Source: Gari tellinella (Eukaryota; Mollusca; Bivalvia; Cardiida; Psammobiidae). Taken from it: a stretch of DNA of 64,000 nucleotides. The position numbers were made by a program, and so were the translations under genes. Positions 42,633-53,366 of the stretch are shown piece after piece. The stretch is taken from positions 31,823,246 through 31,887,245 of the forward strand of contig OV277866.1 in assembly GCA_922989275.2 (NCBI GenBank). The letters are read 5' to 3'. Below the pieces are notes generated by a model. It made no database searches. It had not been told where the DNA came from and was given only the letters and a program-made list of their open reading frames with translations. Each line of letters begins with the position of its first letter. Within the stretch, counting starts at the first letter, position 1.

Positions 42633-42884
42633 TTAACCCTTTCCCCCATAGAAGCGACTTTTAGCATATTTAGTTTATTCCTCCGCTGAAGAAAATAGTT
42701 CCAGTTTATACCCTCATGAACAATTACTATTACAAATATTTTATATAGCCTAGCAGATTTTAGCTTAAAGCAGGCTGAAAGTAAAGCAGAATGTGCCTTA
42801 AGGCACATTCTACTTTACTTTCAACCTGCTTTAAGTGGTCACCTGTCTTCAAAACTTTAAACAGGCTATGGGGTAAAGGGTTAA
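42633..42884. mobile_element. TP1 MITE
   Basis: TTAACCCTTTCCCCCATAGA to ggggtaaagggttaa; core centre gtgccttaaggcac. It shares its right TTAA with the following TP2. Confidence 0.8.
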
Positions 42885-43324
42885 GAGACGAGTATACTCC
42901 TCATTTACAAACAGCATACCTGTTAGGATTACACTTGTCATATGCAAACAGTGTAGACCCTGATCAGAGTCTACACTGTTTGTCATCTTGAAATGTATTG
43001 TTAAAATCAACCCTAAATAGTAAAAAATGACTATACTTATTTTGAATTTGGAATTGTCCATTAACTCTTTCCTCCCTGAAACTTTAAATGGACAATTCCA
43101 GTTTCCATTTTAGTCTAGTCCATTTCGTACTTTTAATGGTTGTTTTTGTCAATGTTTTGCATTATGACAAACAGTGAAGACCCAGATCAGAGGGCTCCTC
43201 TGATCTGGGTCTTCACTGTTTACATAGGACAAGTGTACTATTCACATGTTCACTGTTCGAGAATGACGCCTATATGCGGGACTAGGGTTCAAAGGGTTAA
43301 AAGTTTCAGGGGTGAATGAGTTAA
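42881..43324. mobile_element. TP2 MITE carrying another TP2
   Basis: ttaagagacgagtatactcc to ggggtgaatgagttaa; core arms are short (gaccctgatcagagtctaca). The inner TP2 sits at 43065-43296 in tccat|TTAA|aagtttcagg. Confidence 0.8.
43065..43296. mobile_element. TP2 MITE nested in TP2, TTAA duplication
   Basis: CTCTTTCCTCCCTGAAACTT to ggactagggttcaaaggg with TTAA at 43061-43064 and 43297-43300. The hairpin core gacccagatcagagggctcc has a minimal loop. Confidence 0.85.
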
Positions 43325-43350
43325 CTCGATATGTTTTCTATTGTGTTTAG

Positions 43351-43404
43351 AATCAGATGACGATGGCGGATGGGATTCTTCAGATTTCGATGATGATTTT
43401 GATG
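43351..43404 (+). CDS. Internal exon, SLP-76/BLNK-family adaptor (acidic GGW motif)
   Basis: 54-nt exon between acceptor ttctattgtgtttag and consensus donor gtaagt. The frame reads (E)SDDDGGWDSSDFDDDFD. Acidic residues surrounding GGW followed by a Phe/Asp stretch strongly recall the SLP-76 segment ESHEEDNGGWSSFEEDDYE and the BLNK segment QWSDDFDSDYE, which lead into the tyrosine motifs recognised by SH2 partners after phosphorylation. That comparison is from memory. The exon leaves one base (G), so the next exon must start with two bases of a codon. The Tyr-containing continuation was not found with certainty. No repeat overlaps this exon; a TP2-in-TP2 nest ends 26 bp upstream. Confidence 0.65.
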
Positions 43405-43523
43405 GTAAGTGAACATGTTTTCTTTTTCAATCTGCATGTTGTTTTCTTTGTCAATCAACTAACAAGTATTAACATTTGTCCATCAACTAACTGGTATGAA
43501 TTCCTTTATTTGTCCATTAACTG

Positions 43524-43722
43524 CAGTTGAACTTCGATATCTCGAACTCAGTTAGGTCGAACATATCCGTATTTCAAAGTTAAAATGTTGCTAAGCCACG
43601 TTTTAACTTTGAAATACATGTATGAGTATGTTTGACCTAACCAAGCATGAAATAATGCAATTTATGTATCGACAAATGGAATAGTTCGAATTAAGCTAGT
43701 TCGAGATATCGAAGTTTGACTG
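43524..43722. mobile_element. TA3 MITE
   Basis: CAGTTGAACTTCGATATCTC to gagatatcgaagtttgactg TIRs; inner hairpin tatttcaaagttaaaatgtt / cacgttttaactttgaaata. TA follows the right end; the left TA is worn. Confidence 0.8.
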
Positions 43723-43794
43723 TAACTACATGTAGTATTAACATTTGTCCTTCAACTAACTAGTATTAACCCATTTACCGCCAGGCCTGACTAC

Positions 43795-43998
43795 CAGAGC
43801 TCCAGATAAGGGGAGTAATTCAAAAACTAAATCTTTAATTCTGCATTAAACCCTATGGTGTCACTTTAGTATACTCATTGGAATCTTCTTTTAGATATGA
43901 TTCTAATGAGAACTAACACCATATGATTTGCCAAGGTGCTGAAATAAGTGAGAAAGTGTTGGCTTTCTTCAGTTTACTCCCTCTTGTCTGGGGTTCTG
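43795..43998. mobile_element. CAG1 MITE
   Basis: CAGAGCTCCAGATAAGGGGA to cttgtctggggttctg, flanked by CTGACTAC and CTGACAAC. The palindrome is partly decayed. Confidence 0.7.
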
Positions 43999-44029
43999 CT
44001 GACAACACTTTGATTTCCCTCTAATTAAG

Positions 44030-44175
44030 ATTACTACTGTTATAAATATAGATTTTTCAAAAACTATTCTTTTTCAAAACAGGGTCAGAGTGTCAACAAT
44101 ATGGATCCTAATGAGAGGTCCTTAATTGATGCAGCATCTCAGCAGGATCCAAACTGTTTTCAAAAGTTATCATGG
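44030..44175. repeat. Core B element without defined ends
   Basis: gtcaacaatatggatcctaa / ctcagcaggatccaaactgt with flanks like 24980-25340 (tttcaaaacagggtcagagt). Confidence 0.5.
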
Positions 44176-44249
44176 TTTCTTATTGACTTCTTTTGCATGG
44201 AAAATAACTCATGTAGAATGATAAAATTGTATTGCTGAATGATCTCCCT

Positions 44250-44534
44250 TTACCCATTACCTCATAGTCTGTTAATAGTTTGAAGATGGGTGACCACTTA
44301 AAGCAGGTTGAAAGAAAAGCAGAATGTGCCTTAAGGCACATTCTGCTTTACTTTCAAGCACATTCTGCTTTACTTTCAGCCAGCTTTAAGCCAAAATCTT
44401 CTAGAAAACTAAGAATATAGAAAATATTTCTGATGGTACATACTTAATTATGAATATATGAATTAAAACTATTTTCTTGGGTGTAGGAATAAATTAAAGG
44501 CGTTAAAAGGCGTATTTATGGGATAATGGGTTAA
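44250..44534. mobile_element. TP1 MITE with duplicated palindrome arm
   Basis: ctttacccattacctcatag to ggataatgggttaa. The right arm gcacattctgctttactttc occurs twice in a row (44336-44378), an unusual internal duplication. Confidence 0.75.
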
Positions 44535-44633
44535 AAGGTTTTAATTCTACATTGTTCTGGTAACAACAAGTGGTCAAGTCCTAAATAGACCGTTTCAATG
44601 TATTTATTTTATTGGAATAAATTTGTATTATAA

Positions 44634-44846
44634 GCATACAATAAGGACCCCTTTAATACGACCAATAAAAAATTTAAAGTTTATTGGGTTTAAGGCAGGT
44701 GGCTGCTTAAAGCAAGGTGAAAGTTAAACAGAAAGCTCTTTTAGGAGATTTCTGTTTTACTTTCACCTTGCTTTAAGCTGCCACCTGTCTTTCATGGAGC
44801 CAATAAACCTTCTTTTTAGTGGCCATACCAGAGAGGTGGCACTGTA
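44634..44846. mobile_element. TA1 MITE
   Basis: caataaggacccctttaata at the left and cagagaggtggcactgta at the right, core gaaagctcttttaggagatt. Confidence 0.7.
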
Positions 44847-44889
44847 CTGCTATACTGAAGGATAAACATATCAGAATGTTATGGCTATC

Positions 44890-45087
44890 CAGGGCTCCAG
44901 ATAAGAGGGAATAAAGTGCACAAATCCAACAATTTCTCAATTATTTAAGCATCTAATCCTATGGTGTTACAACTCATTAGAATCGTCTCTTCGAGACGAT
45001 TCTAATGAGTAGTGACACCATAGGGTTTAAAGCAGAAATAAAGAATTCAGTGTTTGAAATACCCCTCTTATCTGGCTGGAGCCCCTG
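44890..45087. mobile_element. CAG1 MITE
   Basis: CAGGGCTCCAGATAAGAGGG to cttatctggctggagcccctg (four extra bases in the right TIR); core hairpin perfect. Confidence 0.75.
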
Positions 45088-45144
45088 CTATAAGTGGATT
45101 TATCTACATTTTCATGCCAAAAATATAATCAGAATATCAAATTG

Positions 45145-45922
45145 TTTGCACTGAAGAAAATAGATCCACTTTCTTCAGTGGCAGAATAAATTATAGGAAT
45201 AAAGAGTTATATTTATGGAGTAATGGGTTAAATGGCCATCTTGGTCTAGGGTAACGTAAACTTACAAAATGATGGCCTTAGTCTCTATCACTATACTTTT
45301 ATGGTTTTAAGAGTTGTCTCCCTTAGTCTTTGACTACAAAACTAAAAGGTAAATATTGTATTTTAAACCTTTACTCCATAGCTTGTTTCTAGTATTTAAG
45401 ATTAGGTGACCACTTAAAGCAGGTTGAAAGAAACGCACAATGTGCCTAAAAGTGTATTCTGCCTTACTTTCAGCCTGCTTTAAGCTTAATAACCATCAGC
45501 TAGAATGTATAGAAAATATTTCTTAAGATACATATTCATGACTCAGACTGTATAAATTGGAGCTTAATTTTCTTCAGTGGTAGAATAAATGAAATGCCAA
45601 AAAAATTGTATCTGTGGAGTAATGGGTTTAAAGAAAATGAATTAAAAAACAAAGAGAATTGTTTTTCCTTAACCCTTTCCCCCATAGAAGCCCCTTTTAG
45701 TGAATATGTTTTATTCCTCCGCTGAAGAAAATAGTTCCAATTTATTAAGTCATGAATATATATTAAAGGGAATATTTTCTACATTCTTGCACATGATAGC
45801 TTAAAGCAGGCTGAAAGTAAAGCAGAATGCACCTTAAGGCGCATTCTGCTTTACTTTCTACCTTCTTTAAGTAGTCACCTATTTTCAATACTATAAATAG
45901 GCTACCAGCTAAAGGGTTAATT
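45145..45922. mobile_element. Cluster of three TP1 MITEs
   Basis: A right end only at 45145-45232; a worn copy at 45363-45630 (tttactccatagcttgtttc to gtggagtaatgggtttaa); and a complete copy at 45669-45922 (TTAACCCTTTCCCCCATAGA to ccagctaaagggttaa) with a good core. Between the first two lies tctcccttag|tctttgactacaaaac, a weak exon-like motif discussed under rejected items. Confidence 0.65.
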
Positions 45923-46154
45923 ATATTTGTTCCACTAAGAAACCTGCAATATTTGAAAGTTGTGTTCTATAAGGATACTGGAGTATATAGAGAAATATTA
46001 AATGAAAATCATATAGTCAAGTAGGGCATTTGAAAGTTTCAGCATGTTATAAGGGTAATATCTCTTGCCTTTTATCTATATTCTTGTTGATAAGTTATTG
46101 TTGAGATCTAGGAAGTTAAACACTCATGTTTGACCCATAAATCAGAGATACATG

Positions 46155-46572
46155 TACACTAAACCTCTCTATTTAGACCACTAAAAATAAGGCTAAATGA
46201 TTGTATAATAGATGACAGGTGACAGCTTTACTCTTTACCGCATGACCTGATTCTAGATTTGAAGACAGGGGACCACTTTAAGCAGGTTTAAGGCGCATTC
46301 TGCTTCAAGTTACCATTTTCTAGAATTTATAGTTAGTATTTTTTATGGTACAAGTTCATGGCTGTATAAATTGGAACTTTCTGCTTCAGTGGAGGAATTA
46401 AGATGAGCTAAATAGCCCTTTTATCAGGGATAGGGTTAAAGCGAGGTGACAGTAAAACAGAAAGTTCCTAAAGGAGCTTTCTGTTTTACTATTATTTTCC
46501 TTTCAACAGCCTCCAGCCTTTAACACCTAATAAATAACACAGTTGATGGTTGTTATAGAGAGGTTTACTGTA
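46155..46572. mobile_element. TA1 MITE carrying TP1
   Basis: TACACTAAACCTCTCTATTT to tatagagaggtttactgta. TP1 at about 46228-46439 interrupts gacagct|TTAA|agcgaggtgacag; the left copy of TTAA has become TTAC. Confidence 0.75.
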
Positions 46573-46629
46573 TTTATCCGTGTCATGTGAGAAAAAGGGT
46601 TGTAATTCAGGTTCAGACTTTGAATTAAT

Positions 46630-47079
46630 TTGGCCTCCAGGTAAAGGGAGTGAATTGAGCATTTCCATCTTTTTCTCCTGTTTTTTTTACCAAATCCTAT
46701 GTTGTGACTACTCATCAGAATTTGCCTTTTTGAGGCAATTTTAATGAGTGATTACAACGTGGATTTAGTAGAGAAATTAATACCTTTCCACCACCAAAGG
46801 CGCCTAAAATTGTTGTTGCAAACAGTTTGGATCTAGATCAGACGCTGCCTATGCAGCGTCTGATCTGGAACCAAACTGTTTGACAAGCATAATTATAGAT
46901 ATTTTGTAAGCCATTCTACCTAAGTCCTTAAATCTAGTTACTTTGAAATGATCTTGCAGACAACACACTTATGAGGGACGGTTGAAGGGTAAAAACCTCA
47001 CACAAAATTTGGTGATGAAAGGGTCAATTAAGAAACTATTAATTAAGTGTTGGAATTTCCCTTCTTATCTGGAGCTCTA
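46630..47079. mobile_element. CAG1-like MITE carrying TP4
   Basis: ggcctccaggtaaagggagt to cttatctggagctcta. Core catcagaatttgcctttttg / aggcaattttaatgagtgat. TP4 is at 46777-47031 with TTAA at both ends; it has worn termini (tacctttccaccacc / ggtgatgaaagggtcaa) and a good hairpin tggatctagatcagacgctg. Confidence 0.7.
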
Positions 47080-47620
47080 GACTTTGCACACAGTGTTGAC
47101 CTAAATTGTTTACAATAATTGAAGGGCAGTTTCTGACCTGTTTGTCAGAATACAGAACAATTAATTCAGTTTGGTTTTCTTCACTGCTTAAATTTGGCTT
47201 TAAATTATCACAGAATATGGGGAAAACTATTTTCTGGCTGAATCGTAGATTGCTCCAAAATCCGCACTGCATTTGTTTACTATTATGCTACACAATGTAG
47301 ACCCTGATCAGAGTCTTTGCTTTTAACGTAGATCTTGGTTTACAATGTGTACAATCTCTGAAGGAGTTTTTATGCTCCCCTTAAGGGGGAGCATAAAGTC
47401 GCCGCTTTGTCCGTCCGTCCGTGCTTCCGTCCGTCCGTTCGTCTGTCTGTCCGTCCGTCACACTTTTTTGTCCGGAGCATATCTCTTGAACGGTACACCG
47501 TAGGTTGATGAAACTTGATACGACAGGAGGAGGTGTAGTACCCAAGAACCGTAACTCTCTCATCTCCCAATTTTGAATTATCTCCCTTTTTCTCATAAAA
47601 TTTTTTTGTCGGGAGCATAT

Positions 47621-47972
47621 GCAGCGAAATGACAAAGGGATGATACGATGGATCTGCCTGGTCAAGCCAGATGAAGATGTCCCGTTTGACTCTTTGTTAA
47701 TGCAACTGCACATAAGAGGCATTGCGGAGACCCTGCAATCAAATAGGTTGAAATGGCTTGGCCATGTAGAGAGAAGCTCTAGCTGGATCTCTCAAATCAG
47801 ATGCCTGAACATCCCAACACAGCGGGGTCCAGGTAGACCAAAGCTATCTTGGGAGGACCTTGTAAAACGAGACCGTGAAGCTCTAGGGTTGGAAAACATC
47901 AACCCACAAAACCGCCAAGCTTGGAGAGGGAGACTTCGTTCCAGACTGGACAGCCAGGCCTCACCCTTATAA
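47621..47972 (+). pseudogene. Non-LTR retrotransposon C-terminal fragment
   Basis: The frame encodes MQRNDKGMIRWICLVKP, then SNRLKWLGHVER, then QRGPGRPKLSWEDLVKRD and QAWRGRLRSR. The RLKWLGHVER...GRPKxxWxD pattern is the common C-terminal tail after the RT thumb of several LINE groups. No RT catalytic motifs are included, so it cannot function. It is uninterrupted over about 115 codons, which suggests a fairly recent copy. Confidence 0.75.
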
Positions 47973-47982
47973 TAAGAGGTTA

Positions 47983-48120
47983 AAATATGACCCAGGCGTG
48001 CCTTCTGCCCATAATGGCACAACTGGTGCCATAATAGCCCGAGGGCTTTAGCCCGAGGGCTATTGTGACACCAGGCGTGCCATTATGGGCAGAAGGCACG
48101 CCTGGGTCATGTTTTGACCT
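47983..48120. repeat. Double foldback inside the LINE 3' region
   Basis: gacccaggcgtgccttctgc pairs with gcagaaggcacgcctgggtc. Within the loop, agcccgagggct/TT/agcccgagggct sits between gtgccataat and attgtgacac. About 44-bp outer arms. Confidence 0.8.
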
Positions 48121-49433
48121 TTTTATTGTATATCTTCATGCCAATGACGTGGTTTCAAACATAGTTTAACTGCCATCCACTGCTCACAAATCTGAAACGA
48201 TTACAAACCGCGGCTACGCTATCGAGTAGAACTCTACATTTTGACGACGTCGTTTTTATCTTTTGAAATTTCCGCTGAATGGCGTGAAATAATGACGTCA
48301 TAACTGTCATTTTGAATAACATAAACAACGTCAAGTAAGTTTACACTGTGACACACATAAGACTTGACCTTTGTATAAACAGGAACTGTACCTTTTACGT
48401 TAAGACCCTTCTGTCTCAGAATTCAAGTTCCAGAATACGATTTGACAACGACGCCAAACCCCTTCCCCTGCCATGTTGAATAGATCTAAGTTGCTAACAT
48501 CAACGAGTTGCACGTGAAAAACTTCGAGGGGCGATTATCCATAATCGGCCCACTGGGTCATTATGGATTGGTCACATGACCTCCGTAATGACAATTTTCA
48601 ACGGCAATTTTGTTACTATTTATAGTAAGGTATACAATAAGAAGGATTAATCAATGGCCTGGTTAAACTAAACTGGATGATGATGATGATGATGATGATG
48701 ATATCTCTGGACCGTTACGCTGAAACTTGATGAAACTTGTAACTGTGATAGAGGATGACTAAAGGAAGTGCAGTACACAAGAACGGTAACTCTGTCATCT
48801 CCCAATATTGAATTATCTCCCTTTTTCTAAAAATACAAAACAATTTTGTCCGGAGTATATCTCTTGACTGCTACACCGTAAGTTAATGGAACTTGATACA
48901 GTGATAGGTGATGACATAAGGAGGTGCAGTACACAAGAACCATGACTCTGTCATCTCCCAATATTTAATTATCTCCCCTTTTCTATTTAAAAAAAATCAA
49001 AAATTTTCTGGAGCATATCTGCTGAGCATTGCATTGTAAGTTGATGAAACTTGATACAGTGATACGAGATGACAAAGAGTGCTGTACTCAAGAAACATAA
49101 CTCTGCCATCTCCCAATATTGAATTATCTCCCTTTTTCTACATAATTTAAAAAAAAAAAATCAAATTTTCTGCCGCACTGTAATTTAAACCTTGATACTG
49201 TGTTAGCGGATGACAAAAAGAAGTGTATTACACAAGAATTATAACTCTGTCATCTCCAAATATTGAATTGCCTCCCTTTTTCATAATAAATTCATTTTTG
49301 TCCGAAGCATATCTCCTGAATGTTACATCGTCAGTTGATGAAACTTGTTGCTGTGTTCACCTACTAAACATGCTATACCTTGGGCTTTTTCTTTGTGGGG
49401 AGCATCCATCGTTGGGAACGATATTCTTGTTTG

Positions 49434-49930
49434 AATAACCTATCACTCTATTTATATTTCTTTTTACACCTTTAATTCCTTCCTCTGCTAAAGAGAGTAT
49501 AGTTTCACTTTATATAATTAAACAAGCACCATTTGAAATATATTGTATATCCTGGCAGATTGTATTTTAAAGCAGGTTAAAACAGAAGCAGAATGCAACT
49601 TAAGGCAAATTCTGCTTGACTTTCAACCTGCTTTAAGGGGTTGTCTGTCTTTAAAACTAGAAACAGGTTAATTTGATAATTGCTTAACCCATAACCCCAT
49701 AACCTGTTTCCAGCTTTAAAGACAGGTGATCACTTAAAACAGGTTTAAAGTAAAGCAGAATGCGCCTCAGGGGCATTTTGCTCTACTTTCAGCCTGTTTT
49801 AAGCTACCATCTGCTTGGAAATGGAAAATATTTCTTATTGTACTTATTCATGACTTCGTATAGTGGAAATATTTCCGATAGTGGAGGAATAAATAAGAGG
49901 GGTAAAAAGGCATATTTATGGGGTGACAGA
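49434..49930. mobile_element. Two TP1 MITEs, head to head
   Basis: 49434-49686 (worn left end, ends acaggttaatttgataattgc) and 49683-49930 (TTAACCCATAACCCCATAAC to ggcatatttatggggtgaca). Cores gaatgcaacttaaggcaaat and gaatgcgcctcaggggcatt are imperfect. Confidence 0.7.
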
Positions 49931-49977
49931 TTTCAACAGATTAAACTGCCACCAAACTTGTGACCTTCATTTAGTAA

Positions 49978-50209
49978 TTAACCCATTTGTGCCTACGATC
50001 CCATATATTGGACATATAGGCAAACAGTGTAGACTCTGATCGGACGCCACTTTATGCAGCGTCTGATTAGAGTCTACACTGTTTGCTGATAGGAATTTCA
50101 ATATAAAACAAAAATGAAAATGAAAATTTTGACCAGGCATCCCTTCAATAAAAAATGGACTTATCCAATATATAAACATGGAAGAATCCACTGGGTATAT
50201 ATGGGTTAA
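49978..50209. mobile_element. TP5 MITE
   Basis: TTAACCCATTTGTGCCTACG to gggtatatatgggttaa. Core B hairpin gtagactctgatcggacgcc / gcgtctgattagagtctaca with CAAACAGT...ACTGTTTG feet. Confidence 0.8.
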
Positions 50210-50429
50210 TAGTCACCCAGGGACAGTTAGATGAAGGAGGAAGTTTGTACAAGGCTTCTAGAGGTCAGTAAACCTGAAAGATAAAGGATATTGATTTGTT
50301 CTGATAGAGTTTTCCTTGATGTTAAGTAATGTCTGCCTTATAAATACATGTAGGAATATATTTGCTGAATAATGAGCAATGCTGCATGAACCCTATGGCC
50401 TGTATTCCCCAGTCCTGTGATTCCATTTA

Positions 50430-50611
50430 CAGTCAAACTTCGATATCTCGAACTCGCTTAACTCAAACATACCCGTATTTCAAAGGTAAGCCACGTTTTA
50501 ACTTTGAAATATGGGTATGTTCGAGTGAACCGAGCATGAAATAATGCAGTTCATGTGTCACATTATCAGATAGTTCGAGTTAAGCGAGTTCGAAATGTGG
50601 AAGTTTGACTG
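50430..50611. mobile_element. TA3 MITE
   Basis: CAGTCAAACTTCGATATCTC to cgaaatgtggaagtttgactg, TA on both sides. Inner hairpin catacccgtatttcaaaggt / taactttgaaatatgggtat. Confidence 0.85.
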
Positions 50612-50758
50612 TATTTTATATCCCTGAGGTGCCATTCCATACTACCCTGAAACCAAGTGTCAACTCAAACAAATTATTTTTATTTTTACTGTAATGGCTT
50701 CAAACGTAACCAATTATCCCATAGACTGTTTCTACTTTTGAAGATAGGTGACAGATAA

Positions 50759-52291
50759 AACAAGAGGGCCTGAAGGCCCTGATATCGCTCACCATTTGTA
50801 ATGAAGCCTGATAGCTTTACCTTTGAATTTCACCTGTTTTATTCTAAATCCATTCAAGTTTGTCTACCTACTGTAGTATAGTAGAGTACATCAAAGGCAG
50901 ATAACTGAGAGCCTAAACAAAACTGAAATTAAGCCTTTTTCTAGCATTTCAAAGTATATCAAGGGCAGGTAACTATTGTCACAATGATTACATTTCAACA
51001 ATAATTGCACTCCTTCGAGAACGTATAGCTACATCCTTTGTGTACAAGTATAATCAAAATCGATTGAAAACTGTAGTTGCAAGAGTGTAAACGCTGTAAA
51101 ATATGGCATTTTCAGCAATTCAAAGGTAGATATCTCTTGATCTATTTGTCCGATTCCAACCATAATCACCCTTTTTCCAACTCTTATGGTCATATACAAT
51201 ATGGGCAAGTTTAAGAGAGCTTGGATAAATATTGTGGCCTCTAGAGCGTAAACACTGTTAAATATATCCTTTTCAGCAATTCAAAGGTAGATAACTCTTG
51301 ACCTATTGATCGGATTACAACCAAAATTAAACTCATCTGAATTCTTATGATAATATACAATCTGAGTAAGTTTGAGAAAGATTGGATAAAATGTGTGGCC
51401 TCTAGAGTGTAAACATCGGTAAATTTTGCATTTTCAGCAATTCAAAGGTAGATAACTCTCGACCTATAAGTCTGCTTTCAATCATAATCAAACTCATCTG
51501 AACTCTTATAGTAATATACAATCTGAGCAAGTTTAAGAATGATTTGATAAAAATTGTGAACTCTAGAGTGTAAACACCGTTAAAAATGGCATTTTCAGCA
51601 ATTCAAAGGTAGATTACTCTTGATCTATTTGTCCGATTTCAACCAAAATCGAACTCATTCGAACTCTTATGGTCATATACAATCTGGGCAGGTTTTAGAA
51701 AGATTGGATAAATACTGTGGCCTCTAGGGCTTAAACACCGTTAAATATGGCATTTTCAGTAATTCAAAGGTAGATAACTCTTGATCTATTTGTCCGATTT
51801 CAACCAAAATCGAACTCATCTGAACTCTTATGGTCTTATACAATCTGGGCAGGTTTTAGAAAGATTGGATAAATACTGTGGCCTCTAGAGTGTAAACACC
51901 GTTAAATATGGCATTTTCAGCAATTCAAAGGTAGATAACTCTTGATCTATTTGTCGGATTTCAACCAAAATCGAACTCTTCCGAACTCTTATGGTCATAT
52001 ACAATCTGGGCAGGTTTTAGAAAGATTGGATAAATACTGTGGCCTCTAGAGTGTAAACACTGTTAAATATGGCATTTTCAGCAGTTCAAAGGTAGATAAC
52101 TCATGACCTATTTGTCCGATTTCAACCATGGCAATATACCATCTGAGCAAGTTTGAGAAAGATTGGATAAAAATTGTGGTCTCTAGAGTGTAAACACTAA
52201 AATTGTTGACGCCGGACGCCGCACGACGCACGACGGACGCCGGACAATCAAGGATTGCAATAGCTCACCCTGAGCTAGCTCAGGTGAGCTA
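50759..52291. mobile_element. HINE-like element, inverted, with seven tandem modules of about 157 bp
   Basis: On the - strand it starts TAGCTCACCTGAGCTAGCTC, runs through gtccggcgtccgtcgtgcgt, then about seven copies of a unit (aattcaaaggtagataactc ... tctagagtgtaaacaccgtt, about 51060-52200), and ends ggtgagcgatatcagggcct then tcaggccctcttgtt. It cuts into a TP1 left end at 50707-50758. No open frame. Confidence 0.75.
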
Positions 52292-52364
52292 AAAACCAGG
52301 TTGATACAGTGGAGACAACATTATTCTTTCCCAAAAAACGAGTTTACACTAAAACTATATTGCC

Positions 52365-52440
52365 AGTGCAAACAATTTGGAGCAAAATCAGATGCCCGGT
52401 AACCCGAGATCTGATCAGGTGCCAAACTGTTTGCCATACA
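52365..52440. repeat. Core B palindrome without defined ends
   Basis: gcaaacaatttggagcaaaa / tctgatcaggtgccaaactg with the inner pair gcccggtaacccgaga. Confidence 0.5.
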
Positions 52441-52534
52441 GCTTTAAATAAACAGAATTGTCATTTTCTATATTTCACTGAACTGCGCTTGGTTTGCGTT
52501 TAAATGGGAAAGAATAACGTTTTGTCCACTGTAG

Positions 52535-53366
52535 TATTGCAGAATGTACCTTCAGGGGCATTAATTCTGCTTCAATACTTTCAGCCTGCTTCAAGCTTGC
52601 ATCTGCTGGTATCCTCTTCGCTCGTTCATCCGGAACCCTTAGCGAAAAGGGATTATAAAGTCTTAAAATATAAGCAATTTAAATAGTAACTGGGAGATAC
52701 ATTGAATGAATATGGAGTAAAAATAGTTTTCTAACTGAAAATATATAACACTTAAAGTAATCAAACAACTTCATTGTTTAAACAAATACCAGTTATTCAA
52801 ACTAACCTTCGGCTGTAAATGCAGCGCCGCGAATTCCTATCATGACGGAAGTGTGACGTCATCATCCGGGTAACAAAGGCGCTTGTACACAATCGGGTCA
52901 AATTTATACTGCATGTGAAAGGTCAATTTCCTGACACTCGCTACACGTAATAAACATTTAGAGTTATATTGGAAAATGCGTTATTCGAAAATCATTTTAC
53001 AAAGGGACATTAAAAAAATAAGGTACGTGGTTAATTTTGGTACTCATTTTTCGAAAATATAATTTTCTTCAAAGTTTCACTAAAATTCCAAGTTTTTTCA
53101 GCATTTTTCTCGGCTATTATGCTGCACGCATCTATTACCTAACCGGAACCGCTTTTGCGATGACGTAAGCAAACCGCACGCACTTTATCAAGCGTTTTTG
53201 TGAAGCTTCCGGATTGGTAGGAAGTGTCCGGTTATGGAGAATGGAGGATACATACAATATATTTATTCATATCTGTACAAAGCGGAACTATACATACATG
53301 TATTTCCTTTAGTTGAGAAATAAATTAGAGGTGTAAAAATGCGAAGTTATGGCATAATGGGTTAAA
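52535..53366. mobile_element. TP1 MITE split by a 637-bp element
   Basis: TP1 parts at 52535-52611 (gtattgcagaatgtaccttc to catctgctgg) and 53249-53366 (to atggcataatgggttaa). Confidence 0.65.
52612..53248. mobile_element. 637-bp element with TCCT...AGGA ends, copy 2
   Basis: Homologous to 6151-6757 throughout; TA on both sides. Contains tgacgtcatcatccgggtaa and tgacgtaagcaaaccgcacg. Both copies in this window lie within TP1 elements. No coding frame. Confidence 0.75.

Larger units (their letters stand above)
47621..48700 (+). mobile_element. LINE 3' fragment ending in a GAT repeat
   Basis: It splits gagcatat|ctctgg of the host module, with ATAT on both sides. It begins inside the ORF and ends cctggttaaactaaactgga followed by about nine GAT units. 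The 3' UTR holds a foldback (47983-48120). A 5'-truncated insertion. Clade is uncertain (RTE/I-type C-terminus). Confidence 0.7.
47368..49432. mobile_element. HINE-like element (GGGGAGCA family) with LINE insertion
   Basis: 5' hairpin tatgctccccttaagggggagcata, then GTCCGTCCGTCC-type run, then repeated modules of about 140 bp (gtccggagcatatctcttga ... gatgaaacttgatac ... caatattgaattatctccct) at about 47470, 48830, 48990, 49130 and 49270, and a 3' end gggagcatccatcgttggga, with an ATCGTT/AACGAT hairpin, then ATTCTTGTTTG. The 47621-48700 segment is a LINE fragment in the middle of a module. Confidence 0.7.

Noticed and set aside
42494..42808. Open frames crossing TP1/TP2/TA2 palindromes here and at many other sites
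   Set aside because: These recurring peptides (for example CLKAHSALLSACFK) are translations of the repeat arms in both strands, not genes.
45327..45348. Micro-exon tctttgactacaaaactaaaag between tctcccttag and gtaaat, giving FDYKTK in the adaptor phase
   Set aside because: Only 22 nt; splice sites this good occur by chance in such a long intron, and its exit phase does not fit the 62390 candidate.
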